Notes: generated from the letters alone by a model not told the origin. A stretch of 64,000 bases of DNA from Oscillospiraceae bacterium (GCA_022800215.1 JAAWPV010000004.1:1-64000), one strand, 5' to 3'. Numbered from the stretch's first letter, positions 9,089 to 19,179 are shown. Program-made: numbers and translations.

Positions 9089-9832
9089 ATGAAATGGAAG
9101 GAGCTGGGCCGCTTTCGCCAGGTGCTTCTTATTCTGCTGGCGGTGATGGGCGTAGGCTTTCTGCTGGCCTACATCCTTGTGACGATGAAGCCGGGCATTG
9201 AATACCGAAACGGATTTTTGGTCCAGTCGGCGGAGGGGGACAATACCCTCTATACCGGTAAGGTCCAGATGAAAGATACCGTCTTCACCGTCACGGCGGG
9301 GGGCGAAGTGACTCTCCGGGTGGGGGAGAATACCTTCGGTCCCTACACCGTGGAGAAGGACCCCACCGTCTCCTTTCGGGTCCCGCCTCAAAACAGCAGG
9401 GGCATTGTGATCTATGAGGGGGATACCCAGATCTTCCGGGGAGCCTACGGCACCTTTCAGGGCATCAGCTTTTTTGAGGAGGAGCCGGATAAAGCCTGGA
9501 GCCGTTATTCCCCCATCTATTTCAGAGGGGATTCCTCCTATGGGACCCCGGGCTGGGACCCGCCCTTTGAGCTCATCGTCCCCATGGCCCTGGGCACCCT
9601 CACGGTGACCCACCGGGGAAATTGGGAATTTTACTGGCTGGGCCTGGTCTTTTCCGCCGTGGCGGCTCTGCTTATGATCTACGCGGAGCGCCTGTTCCGT
9701 TTCAACCTCCGCTTCCAGATCAAGAATGCGGACCAGGCGGAGCCATCGGACTGGGAGCTGATGGGCCGCTATTTCGGCTGGGCGGTTATGACCCTGTTTG
9801 CCTTCGGCATCTATGCCGCAGGGCTGGCATAA
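9089..9832 (+). CDS. membrane protein of unknown function
   Basis: The 247-residue protein has an N-terminal span (VLLILLAVMGVGFLLAYILV), an extracytoplasmic beta-rich domain of ~140 residues (30-170), and two C-terminal spans (FYWLGLVFSAVAALLMIYA, GWAVMTLFAFGIYAAGLA). No recognised motif is present. The ribosome site AAAGGAGGG is strong. It follows the aldo/keto reductase by 28 bp and may belong to the same transcript. Confidence 0.75.
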   Translation: MKWKELGRFRQVLLILLAVMGVGFLLAYILVTMKPGIEYRNGFLVQSAEGDNTLYTGKVQMKDTVFTVTAGGEVTLRVGENTFGPYTVEKDPTVSFRVPPQNSRGIVIYEGDTQIFRGAYGTFQGISFFEEEPDKAWSRYSPIYFRGDSSYGTPGWDPPFELIVPMALGTLTVTHRGNWEFYWLGLVFSAVAALLMIYAERLFRFNLRFQIKNADQAEPSDWELMGRYFGWAVMTLFAFGIYAAGLA

Positions 9833-9859
9833 AAATCAAAGGAAAAGGGAGAATGCGCC

Positions 9860-10246
9860 ATGACAGACTTAAACTGGCTGGACCAATACCTTCTTTCCCT
9901 CTCCGGGGCGGAGCACGATTTCAAGGTGGAGTGGGGCTGGGACCGGTACATGGTCCGGGGCAAGCTCTTCGCCGCCATTTGTAGGCCCACAGGCATGAAG
10001 GATGAGCGGTACAACGGCCACACCCTGGTGAATCTGAAATGCGACCCCCGCCGCTCTGAGCTGCTTCGGGCGGAATTTCCTCACATTCTCCCCGGCTTCT
10101 ACTGCGATAAAAAGGCCTGGAACGCCGTCCTGCTGGACGGGGAAGTGCCCGACGATCTTGTGCAGGAGCTCTGCGGCGACTCCTACCGCCTCATCGTGGA
10201 AAAGCTGCCCAAATATGTCCAGAAGGAGCTGGCGGGGGAGGGATGA
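9860..10246 (+). CDS. MmcQ/YjbR family protein
   Basis: The 128-residue protein shows the YjbR fold pattern: an N-terminal helix, WGWDRYMVRGKLFAAIC, LVNLKCDPRRSELLRAEFPHILPGFYCDKKAWNAV, and the final helix. YjbR proteins are CyaY-like folds with proposed but unproven DNA binding. AAAAGGGAG precedes the ATG. The stop overlaps the next ORF by 4 bp (ATGA). Confidence 0.85.
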   Translation: MTDLNWLDQYLLSLSGAEHDFKVEWGWDRYMVRGKLFAAICRPTGMKDERYNGHTLVNLKCDPRRSELLRAEFPHILPGFYCDKKAWNAVLLDGEVPDDLVQELCGDSYRLIVEKLPKYVQKELAGEG

Positions 10247-10953
10247 ACCTTGTTGACAAGCGCACTGGAGAATGTGCTGTTTGTTTCTGCTCTCATGCTG
10301 GGGCCTCTCACCCTTTTTTGCTTTTTGTGGGACTGGTTTGGCAAGGCAGTACATTACAGGCGCTGCAGGGTCGGCTCATGGATGTCCAAAACGGGCTGGA
10401 GGAGGCGGAAGCCCAACGCCAAACCCTTCAAATGGAAGTAAACAGGCTTTTGAGTGAACAGGCCGACCTTCAGGAAAAATATGAGCAGGCCGCCGCGCCA
10501 AAACTGCCGGATAATCCCATTGACGCGTTTTATCGGCCTTTGCTGGACCATTCCGCCACCGCCGCTTTGGGCTATCTTTACAGCAAATATGGAGAAGCCT
10601 GGCAGGCGGAGCTGTATGCGCGGGCCGACCAGCTCCAAGCGAAGTTGGTTTATCAGGAGGATAAAAATGTCTTGGAGGAATATCTGGCGGCGGTGGAGGA
10701 TGAAGCCGCCGCGGTCAACGAGCTGGCGTGGCTTTTCGAGGCGCGGAAGGATCTTCCGCCGGGCGATTCAGAGCGTTACGCTTATAGCGGAACGGGGATG
10801 AGCGCCCGCGTGGAAAACCGGACGGCGAGGGTATATCGGGACGCCGTATACCATGCTTTTCCCGAGCAGGGTTCTTATGTATTTGATGAAGAGGTGGCTC
10901 GGACCGAATTGATGAAGGCGTCGGGCATTGCAGATTGGATCATTTGGCCCTAA
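10243..10953 (+). CDS. coiled-coil protein, N-terminal frame apparently disrupted
   Basis: As given, the 236-residue ORF starts with an ATG pressed against its ribosome site and an unconvincing N-terminus. Residues ~40-85 are a predicted coiled coil (LQALQGRLMDVQNGLEEAEA), followed by a globular helical region of unknown family. A TTG at 10250, in another frame, has well spaced GGGAGGG and encodes a membrane anchor (LENVLFVSALMLGPLTLF). Adding one T to the T6 run at 10314-10319 would join that anchor to LLFVGLVWQGSTLQALQ. So this is either a frameshifted gene, a sequencing error or slippage. Whole-gene function is unknown. Confidence 0.5.
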   Translation: MNLVDKRTGECAVCFCSHAGASHPFLLFVGLVWQGSTLQALQGRLMDVQNGLEEAEAQRQTLQMEVNRLLSEQADLQEKYEQAAAPKLPDNPIDAFYRPLLDHSATAALGYLYSKYGEAWQAELYARADQLQAKLVYQEDKNVLEEYLAAVEDEAAAVNELAWLFEARKDLPPGDSERYAYSGTGMSARVENRTARVYRDAVYHAFPEQGSYVFDEEVARTELMKASGIADWIIWP

Positions 10954-10971
10954 AAAGTTTTCAAATTCCTC

Positions 10972-11000
10972 TTGACATTAAAAATTCATTCCATTATGCT
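10972..11000 (+). promoter_or_regulatory. promoter of uvrA
   Basis: TTGACA (10972-10977), 17 bp, TATGCT (10995-11000). Transcription would begin near 11007, which excludes the track start at 11006. Unlike uvrB, no GAAC-N4-GTTC box is present. Confidence 0.75.
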
Positions 11001-11044
11001 GTGATTTGGACGAAAACCGAAACAAACACGAAGGAGATTTTCCC

Positions 11045-13867
11045 ATGCAGGATACCATCGTAGTGAAGGGCGCCCGCGCCAACAATCTGAAAAATGTGGA
11101 CGTTGCCATCCCCCGGGACAAGCTGGTGGTCCTCACCGGCGTTTCGGGCTCGGGGAAGTCCTCCCTGGCCTTCGACACCATCTATGCCGAGGGCCAGCGG
11201 CGGTATGTGGAGAGCCTTTCCTCCTACGCCCGGATGTTCCTGGGCCAGATGGAAAAGCCCGACGTGGACTCCATCGACGGTCTTTCCCCCGCCATCTCCA
11301 TCGACCAGAAGACCACCTCCAAGAACCCCCGGTCCACTGTGGGTACGGTGACGGAAATTTACGACTATCTGCGCCTTCTCTGGGCCCGGGTGGGTACCCC
11401 TCACTGTCCCGTCTGCGGCAAGGAGATCCAGCAGCAGACCATCGACCAGATCATCGACCAGGTCATGAAGCTGCCCGAGGCCACCCGTATCCAGATCATG
11501 GCCCCCGTCATCCGGGGCAAGAAGGGGGAACACGCCAAGATCTTCGAGGACGCCCGGAAGTCGGGCTATGTCCGGGCCCGGGTGGACGGGAACCTCTACG
11601 ACCTTTCCGAGGATATCTCCCTCAATAAGAACCAGAAGCACAACATCGAGATCGTGGTGGACCGTCTGGTCATCCGGGAGGATATCACCCAGCGGCTCAC
11701 CGACAGTGTGGAGGTGGCCTCCGGCTTGGCCGGCGGCCTTGTCATCATCAACATCGTGGGGGAGGACCGGGACATCTCCTTCTCCCAGAACTATGCCTGC
11801 GAGGACTGCGGCATCTCCATCGAGGAGCTGACCCCCCGGATGTTCTCCTTCAACAACCCCTTCGGCGCCTGCCCCACCTGTACCGGCCTGGGGGTCCAGC
11901 TGAAGGTGGACCCGGAGCTCATCCTCCCCAACAAGGAGCTGTCCATCCTGGACGGGGCCATCGTGGCCTCGGGCTGGAACAACATCAAGGGGGATTCCAT
12001 CTCCCGGATGTACTTCGAGGCCCTGGCGAAAAAATACAAGTTCAAGCTCACCACCCCGGTGAAGAACCTGCCGGCGGAGGTCATTGATGTGATCCTCTAC
12101 GGCACCCGTGGGGAGAAGCTGAAGCTGACCTATGACCGGGCCAACGGCCAGGGCACTCTGATGCAGCCCTTCGAGGGCATCTGCAACAACCTGGAGCGCC
12201 GCTACCGGGAGACCCAGTCCGAGGGGATGCGCCGGGAGCTGGAGGAGTGCATGAGCGAAAAGCCCTGCCCCGACTGCGGCGGCAAGCGGCTCCGCCGGGA
12301 GTCCCTGGCGGTGACCGTGGGGGATATGGACATCGACACATACTGCCATAAGGCGGTGACCGAGGCGCTGGATTTCATGGAGAAGCTGGTCCTTTCCGAG
12401 CAGAAAACCATGATCGCCGGCCAGATCGTCAAGGAGATCAAGACCCGGCTCAACTTCCTCAACTCGGTGGGATTGGAGTACCTGACCCTCTCCCGGGCCG
12501 CCGCCACCCTCTCCGGCGGTGAGAGCCAGAGAATCAGGCTGGCCACCCAGATCGGCTCCTCCCTCATGGGGGTGCTCTACATCCTGGATGAGCCCTCCAT
12601 CGGCCTCCATCAGCGGGACAACGACAAGCTGCTGGAGACCCTGAAGCACCTCCGGGACCTGGGCAACACTCTTCTGGTGGTGGAGCACGACGAGGACACC
12701 ATGCGCGCCGCCGACCACATCATCGACGTGGGCCCCGGGGCCGGCGTCCACGGGGGCCGCATCATCGCCCAGGGCACCGTGGAGGACATTATGGAAAGCC
12801 CCGAGTCCCTGACGGGGGCCTACCTCTCCGGCACCCTGAAGATCCCCGTGCCCCGGGAGCGCCGGAAGGGCAGCGGCAAGTGCCTCACCGTCCGGGGGGC
12901 GGCGGAAAACAACCTCCGGGGGGTGGACGTGTCCATCCCTCTGGGCACCTTCACCTGCGTCACCGGGGTCAGCGGCTCGGGCAAGTCCTCTCTGGTGAAC
13001 GAAATTTTGTATAAGCGGCTGGCCGCCGACCTGAACCGGGCCAAGACCCGGCCCGGCAAGCATAAGGCCATGGAGGGGGAAGAGTACCTGGACAAGGTCA
13101 TCGCCATCGACCAGTCCCCCATCGGCAGGACCCCCCGGTCAAACCCGGCCACCTACACCAACCTCTTCAACGACATCCGGGAGCTCTTCGCCTCCACCAA
13201 CGACGCCAAGGCCCGGGGCTACAACGCCGGGCGGTTCTCCTTCAACGTCCGGGGGGGCCGGTGTGAGGCCTGCCAGGGCGATGGCCTTCTGAAGATTGAG
13301 ATGCACTTCCTCCCCGACATCTATGTCCCCTGTGAGGTCTGTAAGGGCAAGCGCTATAACCGGGAGACCCTGGAGGTCCGCTACAAGGGCAAGAACATCT
13401 ACGAGGTGCTGGAGATGACGGTGGACGAGGCCCTGCCTTTCTTCGAGAACCTGCCGAAAATCTACAACAAACTGCTGACCCTCTCCCAGGTGGGCCTTAG
13501 CTATATCAAGCTGGGCCAGCCCTCCACCGAGCTCTCCGGCGGCGAGGCCCAGCGGGTGAAGCTGGCCACCGAGCTTGCCAAGATGTCCACGGGCAAGACC
13601 ATCTATATCCTGGACGAGCCCACCACCGGCCTTCACAGCTACGACGTCCACAAGCTCATCGACGTGCTGCAGAAGCTGGTGGAGAAGGGCAACACCGTGG
13701 TGGTCATCGAGCACAACCTGGACGTCATCAAGACCGCCGACCACATCATCGACCTTGGCCCCGAGGGGGGCGACAAGGGCGGTACCATCGTCTGCACCGG
13801 CACTCCCGAGGAAGTGGCGGCCTGTCCAGGAAGTTATACGGGCCGGTATCTGAAAAAGATGCTGTAA
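11045..13867 (+). CDS. uvrA: excinuclease ABC subunit A
   Basis: UvrA is the damage-recognition ATPase of nucleotide excision repair. The 940 residues show two ABC modules: Walker [10 protein letters not shown] (~31 and ~641), signatures [12 protein letters not shown] and [12 protein letters not shown], and Walker [11 protein letters not shown] and [10 protein letters not shown]. Zinc motifs CPVCG, CEDCG...CPTC and CEACQGDG...CEVCKGKR are intact. ATG 11045 is chosen because AAGGAG lies 8 bases upstream and it gives the standard [15 protein letters not shown] start. The conserved TIGR04076-like gene follows after 15 bp. Confidence 0.97.
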   Translation: MQDTIVVKGARANNLKNVDVAIPRDKLVVLTGVSGSGKSSLAFDTIYAEGQRRYVESLSSYARMFLGQMEKPDVDSIDGLSPAISIDQKTTSKNPRSTVGTVTEIYDYLRLLWARVGTPHCPVCGKEIQQQTIDQIIDQVMKLPEATRIQIMAPVIRGKKGEHAKIFEDARKSGYVRARVDGNLYDLSEDISLNKNQKHNIEIVVDRLVIREDITQRLTDSVEVASGLAGGLVIINIVGEDRDISFSQNYACEDCGISIEELTPRMFSFNNPFGACPTCTGLGVQLKVDPELILPNKELSILDGAIVASGWNNIKGDSISRMYFEALAKKYKFKLTTPVKNLPAEVIDVILYGTRGEKLKLTYDRANGQGTLMQPFEGICNNLERRYRETQSEGMRRELEECMSEKPCPDCGGKRLRRESLAVTVGDMDIDTYCHKAVTEALDFMEKLVLSEQKTMIAGQIVKEIKTRLNFLNSVGLEYLTLSRAAATLSGGESQRIRLATQIGSSLMGVLYILDEPSIGLHQRDNDKLLETLKHLRDLGNTLLVVEHDEDTMRAADHIIDVGPGAGVHGGRIIAQGTVEDIMESPESLTGAYLSGTLKIPVPRERRKGSGKCLTVRGAAENNLRGVDVSIPLGTFTCVTGVSGSGKSSLVNEILYKRLAADLNRAKTRPGKHKAMEGEEYLDKVIAIDQSPIGRTPRSNPATYTNLFNDIRELFASTNDAKARGYNAGRFSFNVRGGRCEACQGDGLLKIEMHFLPDIYVPCEVCKGKRYNRETLEVRYKGKNIYEVLEMTVDEALPFFENLPKIYNKLLTLSQVGLSYIKLGQPSTELSGGEAQRVKLATELAKMSTGKTIYILDEPTTGLHSYDVHKLIDVLQKLVEKGNTVVVIEHNLDVIKTADHIIDLGPEGGDKGGTIVCTGTPEEVAACPGSYTGRYLKKML

Positions 13868-13882
13868 ACGGAGAGGACGAAT

Positions 13883-14230
13883 ATGAAAAAGTGGCTGGAC
13901 GAAGAGTATGAATTTGAGGTCGAGGTCATCGGCTTTCTCCGGGGGGACCGGACGGAGCACTACTGCCGGAACGGGGAGGAGATTGGGGATAGATATACCT
14001 GTACCTACGGCTGCCCGGTGAACGCCCAGGGCTGCGGCATCTGCTCCAAGGTGATGATGACCCTATTTCCCATCATGGAGGCGGTCCGCAGCGGAGGAGA
14101 CCTGGAGAACATCGGCGGGGACGGGAGATACAGCAAGGTGGTGGTATGCCCCGACGGCTGCGTCATGTTCCGCCTGACGGCGAAGCCCCTGGGGAATCCG
14201 AACCCCTTCAGGGGGAAAGCTTTTGGCTGA
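13883..14230 (+). CDS. TIGR04076-like small cysteine-rich protein
   Basis: The 115-residue protein starts MKKWLDEEYEFEVEVIGF and carries CTYGCPVNAQGCGICSKVM, a central FPIMEAVRSGGD, and CPDGCVMFRL near the C-terminus. This layout (beta strand, conserved Cys cluster, CPDG..V.F) resembles the TIGR04076 family, whose function is unknown. Conserved cysteines suggest metal or redox chemistry. It follows uvrA by 15 bp with a GGAGAGG ribosome site and is likely co-transcribed. Confidence 0.7.
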   Translation: MKKWLDEEYEFEVEVIGFLRGDRTEHYCRNGEEIGDRYTCTYGCPVNAQGCGICSKVMMTLFPIMEAVRSGGDLENIGGDGRYSKVVVCPDGCVMFRLTAKPLGNPNPFRGKAFG

Positions 14231-14295
14231 TCCATCGGCGGGGACCGGTGGAGAGATATCAGCATAATGGAACTCTTTAGAAGGAGGCTCCTCCG

Positions 14296-15074
14296 ATGGG
14301 TACTTGGGGTACGGGCTTTTACAGCGACGATGAAACGTTGGATGTCAAAGACACTACCGGGATGAGGAGTGGGGCTATCTCTTTTGGCTCACCATTGCGC
14401 TCCTTCAGTGGGAATACGGTCATTTGCCCCAGGAGCGCCGGGAGAAGGCTCTGGCGATTCTCGCCTCCGGTGTAGACGAAGCCCGGTGGGCCGAGGTCAG
14501 GCCCAGGGACCGGGAAAAGCGCCGGGAGGTCATGGCGAAACTGGAGGCCAAGTTCCGCTCGGAACCGGAGAAGGTGAAGAAGCTGCGGCCCTATACCCAC
14601 AAACGTCTGCCCTGGAAGGTGGGGGATGTGATCTCCCTGCGGATGGGGCGGATGTGTGAGCCATGGTGTGGCTCCACCTTTTGCTGGCCTTTTGACGATC
14701 TGTATACGGCGGTGTTGATCGTGGATATCTGGGAGGAGGACGCGGGGGACATCTGCGATATTCCCGTGGTGGCGGTCTATGACTGGGTGGGGGCGGAAGA
14801 GGCTGCCATGGAGGACCTGGCGGTGACGCCCTTTCTCCGGGGGGACGACTGGTTTCGGGGAACGGAGGAGCTGGAAAGAAAAAAGCAGGAGGAGTGGGAG
14901 ATATTCCGGAAACGGTATTCCGACCCCATCCAAAAGGAAAGACTGTGGTCCGCCATCTTTGAGGGGGAGGGTCCCCCCTTACCTGCGTTGCAGGGAAAAA
15001 GATTCATAAATTCTTTATCCTCCTCTGCGGGAAACTGTGGTATGATAGAAAAAACGAAAGAAAGGAGGGGGTGA
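14296..15074 (+). pseudogene. broken gene for a DUF4259-like (MGTWGTG) protein
   Basis: An ATG at 14296 behind GAAGGAGG starts MGTWGTGFYSDDETLDVKD, the hallmark opening of MGxWGxG/DUF4259-like proteins, but this frame stops near 14475. The rest of the protein is in another frame: from about 14355 it reads YRDEEWGYLFWLTIALLQWE, then the 216-aa track ORF (LPQERREKALAIL, WKVGDVISLRM, YTAVLIVDIWEED). The two pieces should be joined by ~35-40 residues that are missing, so a deletion plus frame change seems to have occurred. The ORF end also runs into the next gene's ribosome site. The 216-aa part may still be translated from 14424. Confidence 0.65.
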
Positions 15075-15078
15075 CCCC

Positions 15079-15579
15079 TTGGAGCTTTTGACCTGGCTGG
15101 AGACCACCATGGGAGGAGAATTTATCTTCACCTTCCTGGTGTCCATGATCCCCATTGTGGAGCTGCGGGGGGGCATCCCCTTCGGGGTGGCCCTGGGGCT
15201 TCCTTACCCGGTGGCTTTCACTGCCGCCGTCATCGGAAATGTACTGCCCGCCCCCTTCATCATCGTCTATATCCGCCGTATTTTCCAGTGGATGCGTCAG
15301 CGGCTGCCCCGGCTGGATGGGATCGTGGACAAGCTGGAGCGGAAAGCCCATCTGAAGGGCAATAAGGTGAATAAGTATAAGTATCTGGGCCTCATGCTCT
15401 TTGTGGGCATCCCCCTGCCGGGCACCGGGGTATGGACCGGGGCTCTGGCGGCTGCCTTTTTGGACATGCCCCTTCGGAAAGCCATGCCCTCCATCATTCT
15501 GGGGGTCATTCTGGCGGGATGCATTATGACCGGCCTCACCGCCGTTGGGGTCAACGTCTTTTCCGCGGTAACGGCTTGA
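15079..15579 (+). CDS. COG2426-type small multidrug export family membrane protein
   Basis: The 166-residue protein has PIVELRGGIPFGVALGLPY, GNVLPAPFIIVYIRRIF and FVGIPLPGTGVWTGALAA, the conserved patterns of Pfam Sm_multidrug_ex (PF06695). About four hydrophobic segments are visible. The family is named after export but its substrates are not established. It uses a TTG start with AAAGGAGGGG spaced 8-9 bases upstream. The next gene begins 59 bp later. Confidence 0.85.
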   Translation: MELLTWLETTMGGEFIFTFLVSMIPIVELRGGIPFGVALGLPYPVAFTAAVIGNVLPAPFIIVYIRRIFQWMRQRLPRLDGIVDKLERKAHLKGNKVNKYKYLGLMLFVGIPLPGTGVWTGALAAAFLDMPLRKAMPSIILGVILAGCIMTGLTAVGVNVFSAVTA

Positions 15580-15638
15580 GAGAATGAAAGTTTTGTTCCG
15601 GTATGGGCCGAAGACTGGATAAATAGGAGGAGCTTAGC

Positions 15639-16235
15639 ATGTATCTTTACTTAGTGCGCCACGGAGAGTCGGAGGGCAATACCTCCGGCGTGTTCCACGG
15701 TCAGAAGGACTTTCCTCTCACTGACAAGGGCCGGGAGCAGGCCCGGGAGTCTGGGCGGAAGCTAAAGGAAAAGCATTTCACCCGCTGCTGTGCCAGCGAT
15801 TTGAAGCGGGCCTGGGAGACCGCACAGCTTTGTTTGGAGGGCCGGGACATTGAGCCGGAGGCCTGTCCCGATCTGCGGGAGCATGATGTGGGATCTCTTC
15901 TGGAGGGGACGCCCTGGCCCCAACTGCGGGAGAGTGACCCGGAGCTGGCCCAGGGCTACATCCATGACTGGTTCCATACTTATGTGCCCGGCGGGGAGTC
16001 CCCGGAGGCCATGATCGAGCGGGTCAGCCGGTGCGTTGACGTCATCATCGAGCGGGGAGAAGACACGCTGATCGCTGCCCACAATGTGTGTCTCAATGTG
16101 ATTTTGCATCATCTGGGGCTCAGGGAGGAGGCTATAGCCATCCAGGGCAGGACGGCATCTTTCTTTGAGCAGGGCTGTTATACCGCCATCGAGATCGCGG
16201 ATGGCAAGGCCAAGCTGTTGGGCTTTAACCTGTAA
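15639..16235 (+). CDS. histidine phosphatase family protein
   Basis: The 198-residue protein carries the phosphoglycerate-mutase-like signature LVRHGESEGN near residue 5 with the catalytic His, then FPLTDKGREQA, CASDLKRAWETA, and a second catalytic His region LIAAHNVCLNVILHHL. A small-molecule phosphatase role is likely (sugar phosphate or alpha-ribazole phosphate type), but the substrate cannot be told. The ribosome site TAGGAGGAGC is good. No cobalamin genes are nearby. Confidence 0.88.
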   Translation: MYLYLVRHGESEGNTSGVFHGQKDFPLTDKGREQARESGRKLKEKHFTRCCASDLKRAWETAQLCLEGRDIEPEACPDLREHDVGSLLEGTPWPQLRESDPELAQGYIHDWFHTYVPGGESPEAMIERVSRCVDVIIERGEDTLIAAHNVCLNVILHHLGLREEAIAIQGRTASFFEQGCYTAIEIADGKAKLLGFNL

Positions 16236-16260
16236 AAAATTCTCATCCAGAGGTGATCCT

Positions 16261-16881
16261 ATGCACATTCCAAGCGGCGATACTGCCTTGCTGGAGGTGG
16301 CCCGGTTTGACGAAGCTCTGGTGGAGGCGCAGGAACCGTCTTCCGATTATGATGTATCCAAATGGCTGTATGTACCCAACCATTATGGAGAGTATCGTTA
16401 TATCCTGGGCACTCGGGGGAAAAAGCCTCTGATCTGCGTGGGGGTGAACCCGTCCACCGCTGCCCCCGGCGATCTGGACAACACCTTGAAATCGGTGGAG
16501 CGGGTGGCGCTTCACAATGGGTACGACAGCTTTATCATGTTCAACGTCTATGCCCAGCGGGCCACCCGGCCCGAGGACATGGAGCGCTCCTGCAATGCGG
16601 CGCTCCATGCGGAGAACATGCGGGCCTTTGACTACGCCCTTTCTCTGGACAGGGAGGGAAGCCCCGCGGTTTGGGCGGCCTGGGGTGCGGTCATTGAAAA
16701 ACGGGATTATCTGCCCTGGTGCGTCCGGGAGATGATTGAGGTGGGGGAAAAGCGGAACGCCCGGTGGTTCTCGGCGGGAAAACGGACCAAACAGGGACAC
16801 CCCCACCACCCGCTGTACCTGAGAAAGGACAGTCCGCTGGACCCCTTCGATGTGGAAGACTACTTGGATAACCTGGGCTAA
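16261..16881 (+). CDS. DUF1643 domain protein
   Basis: The start at 16261 (AGAGGTGATCC just upstream) removes an artefactual extension that overlaps the phosphatase gene. The 206-residue protein has YRYILGTRGKKPLICVGVNPSTAAPGD, SFIMFNVYAQRATRPEDM, AWGAVIE and GKRTKQGHPHHPLYL, the signature motifs of DUF1643. The family is found in phages and bacteria and its activity is unknown. The spacing to the phosphatase gene is 25 bp. Confidence 0.85.
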   Translation: MHIPSGDTALLEVARFDEALVEAQEPSSDYDVSKWLYVPNHYGEYRYILGTRGKKPLICVGVNPSTAAPGDLDNTLKSVERVALHNGYDSFIMFNVYAQRATRPEDMERSCNAALHAENMRAFDYALSLDREGSPAVWAAWGAVIEKRDYLPWCVREMIEVGEKRNARWFSAGKRTKQGHPHHPLYLRKDSPLDPFDVEDYLDNLG

Positions 16882-16913
16882 GCGGGACGAAAAGATAACA
16901 TATAACACGATTT

Positions 16914-16937
16914 AAGGCGGGCCGGAAGGCCCGCCTT
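16914..16937. terminator. GNRA-capped stem-loop before recD2
   Basis: AAGGCGGGCC and GGCCCGCCTT form a perfect 10-bp stem around a GGAA tetraloop. No T-run follows on the plus strand, so termination may be inefficient. It could instead be a 5' leader structure of recD2. Confidence 0.5.
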
Positions 16938-16962
16938 GCGGAGCGATAGGGAGGTGGAGCCG

Positions 16963-19179
16963 TTGGAAGAGAATATGTCCAATCTGTTGGAGGGCACGGT
17001 GGACTCGGTGGTCTACCAGAATGAGGAGAACGGCTACACCGTCCTCCGGCTGGACGTGGGGGAGGAGGAGCCCGTCACCGTGGTGGGCTGTATGCCCGGA
17101 GTGGCCCCGGGGGAGAGCCTTTCCGTCCAGGGGGCCTGGACCCGCCACGCCACCTACGGCCAGCAGTTCAAAGCCGAGGTGGCCCGCCGGGGGATGCCGG
17201 TGGGGGAGAAGGCCATCTTTGACTACCTGGCCTCCGGGGTGGTGAAGGGCATCGGCATCGCCACCGCCCGGCGGATGGTGGAGCTGTTCGGGGAGGAGGC
17301 CCTCACCGTGCTGGAACAGGAGCCCGAGCGGCTCACCGAGCTTAAAGGCATCACCAAAAAGCGGGCGCTGGATATGGGAGAGGCCTTCCGGCTCCAGATG
17401 GGGATGCGGCGGCTTTTGGATTTCCTCACCTCCTACGACCTGCCTCCTCAGCTGGGGATGCCTCTTTACCGGCGGTTCGGGAGCCGGGCCCTGGAGGAAG
17501 TTCGGAAAAATCCCTACCTCCTTACCGAGGGGGAGATGACGGTGGATTTTGGCCGGGCGGACCGGCTGGCTCTGGAGCTGGGCTTCGCCGAGGACCACCC
17601 CTGGCGGCTGGAGGCCGGGGTGCTTTTTGTGCTGCGGCACAATCTGGACAACGGCCACACCTTCCTGCCCGCGGGCAAGCTGGCGGAGACCGCCGCCATG
17701 CTCCTGGGGGTCCGGGACCCCGAGGAGGTGGCAGGGGCCATGGACAGCCTTCGGGACCGGGGGGCCATCGTAGCCGACCGGGTGGCGGGAGAGGAGGCCT
17801 GCTACCTCGCCGAGCTTTACGAGGCGGAGACCGCCGTGGCGGAGCGCATCGGCATGATGAGCCAAAACGAGCTGATGCCGCCGGAAAATTTGGACAGGCT
17901 CATCGAAAAGATCGAGAAGGACCAGGGCATCACCTACGCCCCCCAGCAGCGCTCTGCCGTGGAGCTGGCGGCCCAGCGGCAGGTGATGCTGCTCACCGGC
18001 GGCCCCGGCACGGGAAAAACGACCTCCCTGAAGGGGGTGCTGGCCCTCTTTGAGGCGCTGGGGCTGGAGACGGCCTTGGCCGCCCCCACAGGGCGGGCAG
18101 CCAAGCGGATGGGGGAGCTGTGCGGGGCGGAGGGGGTCACCATCCACCGGCTGCTGGAGACCCGGTTCGACCCCAAGACGGGGAACCTGGTTTTTTCCCA
18201 CAACGCTGACGATCCTCTGAAGGCGGACGCGGTCATTGTGGACGAGACTTCCATGGTGGATATCACCCTCATGGCGGCTTTGCTGGACGCACTCAAAGAG
18301 GATTGCCGGCTGGTGCTGGTGGGGGACCCGGATCAGCTTCCTTCCGTGGGGGCGGGGAATCTCCTGTCCGACCTCATCCGCAGCGGGGCGGTGCCCACGG
18401 TGCGGCTCACTGAGGTGTTCCGCCAGGCGGCCCAGAGCGCCATCATCCGCTCGGCCCATCAGGTGAATGAGGGGACCGTCCCGGCGCTGAAAAACAGCAG
18501 CGGACAGGACTTTTTCTTCCTCCGGCGAAGCGACCCTATCGCCGCCGAGGAGACCATCGTGGAGCTGGTGGGCAAACGCCTGCCCGAGAATATGGGTATC
18601 CCCTCCCACCAAATTCAGGTGCTCAGCCCCACCCGGAAATATGACGGCGGGACGGGAAGTCTCAACCGGGCCATCCAGGCCACCGTCAATCCTCCCGCCG
18701 AGGACAAGGGGGAGCGGCAGTTCGGGCCCTACATCTTCCGCCGGGGAGACCGGGTGATGCAGGTGAAGAACAATTACGATATCATGTGGAAGACCATGGA
18801 CGGCCTGGAGGCGGGCATGGGCATCTTCAACGGGGACATCGGCCACATTTTGGACGTAGACAACCGCCGGGAGCTTATTACAGTGGATTTTGACGGCCAT
18901 ATCGTGGAGTATTCCCCTGATATGCTGGGGGAGCTGGAGCCGGCCTACGCCGTCACCGTCCACAAGAGCCAGGGCAGCGAGTACCGGGCGGTGATCCTCA
19001 CCGCCCTGGATACAGCTCCCCGGCTCCTGACCCGTGGGGTGCTGTATACCGCCATCACAAGGGCCCGGGAGCTGCTGGTCATTGTGGGGGATGAGAATGT
19101 GGTGGCCCGGATGACGGCCAACAACCGTCAGGCCAAGCGGTATTCGGGATTGCGGTGGAGACTGGCGGACAAGGCATAA
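16963..19179 (+). CDS. recD2: RecD2-type SF1B helicase
   Basis: RecD2 is a 5'-3' DNA helicase found without RecBC in Firmicutes, involved in repair and replication fork maintenance. Motifs in order: N-terminal OB/HhH region (IGIATARRMVELFGEEA), Walker A GGPGTGKTTS, AAPTGRAAKRM, Walker B VDETSMVD, GDPDQLPSVGAGN, LTEVFRQ, GDRVMQVKNNYD, VHKSQGSEY and YTAITRARELL. The TTG at 16963 is preferred: GGGAGG lies 8 bases upstream, while the ATG at 16975 has only a weak site. Length (738 residues) is typical. Small RHH genes and comF follow. Confidence 0.93.
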   Translation: MEENMSNLLEGTVDSVVYQNEENGYTVLRLDVGEEEPVTVVGCMPGVAPGESLSVQGAWTRHATYGQQFKAEVARRGMPVGEKAIFDYLASGVVKGIGIATARRMVELFGEEALTVLEQEPERLTELKGITKKRALDMGEAFRLQMGMRRLLDFLTSYDLPPQLGMPLYRRFGSRALEEVRKNPYLLTEGEMTVDFGRADRLALELGFAEDHPWRLEAGVLFVLRHNLDNGHTFLPAGKLAETAAMLLGVRDPEEVAGAMDSLRDRGAIVADRVAGEEACYLAELYEAETAVAERIGMMSQNELMPPENLDRLIEKIEKDQGITYAPQQRSAVELAAQRQVMLLTGGPGTGKTTSLKGVLALFEALGLETALAAPTGRAAKRMGELCGAEGVTIHRLLETRFDPKTGNLVFSHNADDPLKADAVIVDETSMVDITLMAALLDALKEDCRLVLVGDPDQLPSVGAGNLLSDLIRSGAVPTVRLTEVFRQAAQSAIIRSAHQVNEGTVPALKNSSGQDFFFLRRSDPIAAEETIVELVGKRLPENMGIPSHQIQVLSPTRKYDGGTGSLNRAIQATVNPPAEDKGERQFGPYIFRRGDRVMQVKNNYDIMWKTMDGLEAGMGIFNGDIGHILDVDNRRELITVDFDGHIVEYSPDMLGELEPAYAVTVHKSQGSEYRAVILTALDTAPRLLTRGVLYTAITRARELLVIVGDENVVARMTANNRQAKRYSGLRWRLADKA

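Noticed and set aside
10994-13063. 689-aa minus-strand ORF opposite uvrA
   Set aside because: Shadow of uvrA caused by GC-rich third positions.
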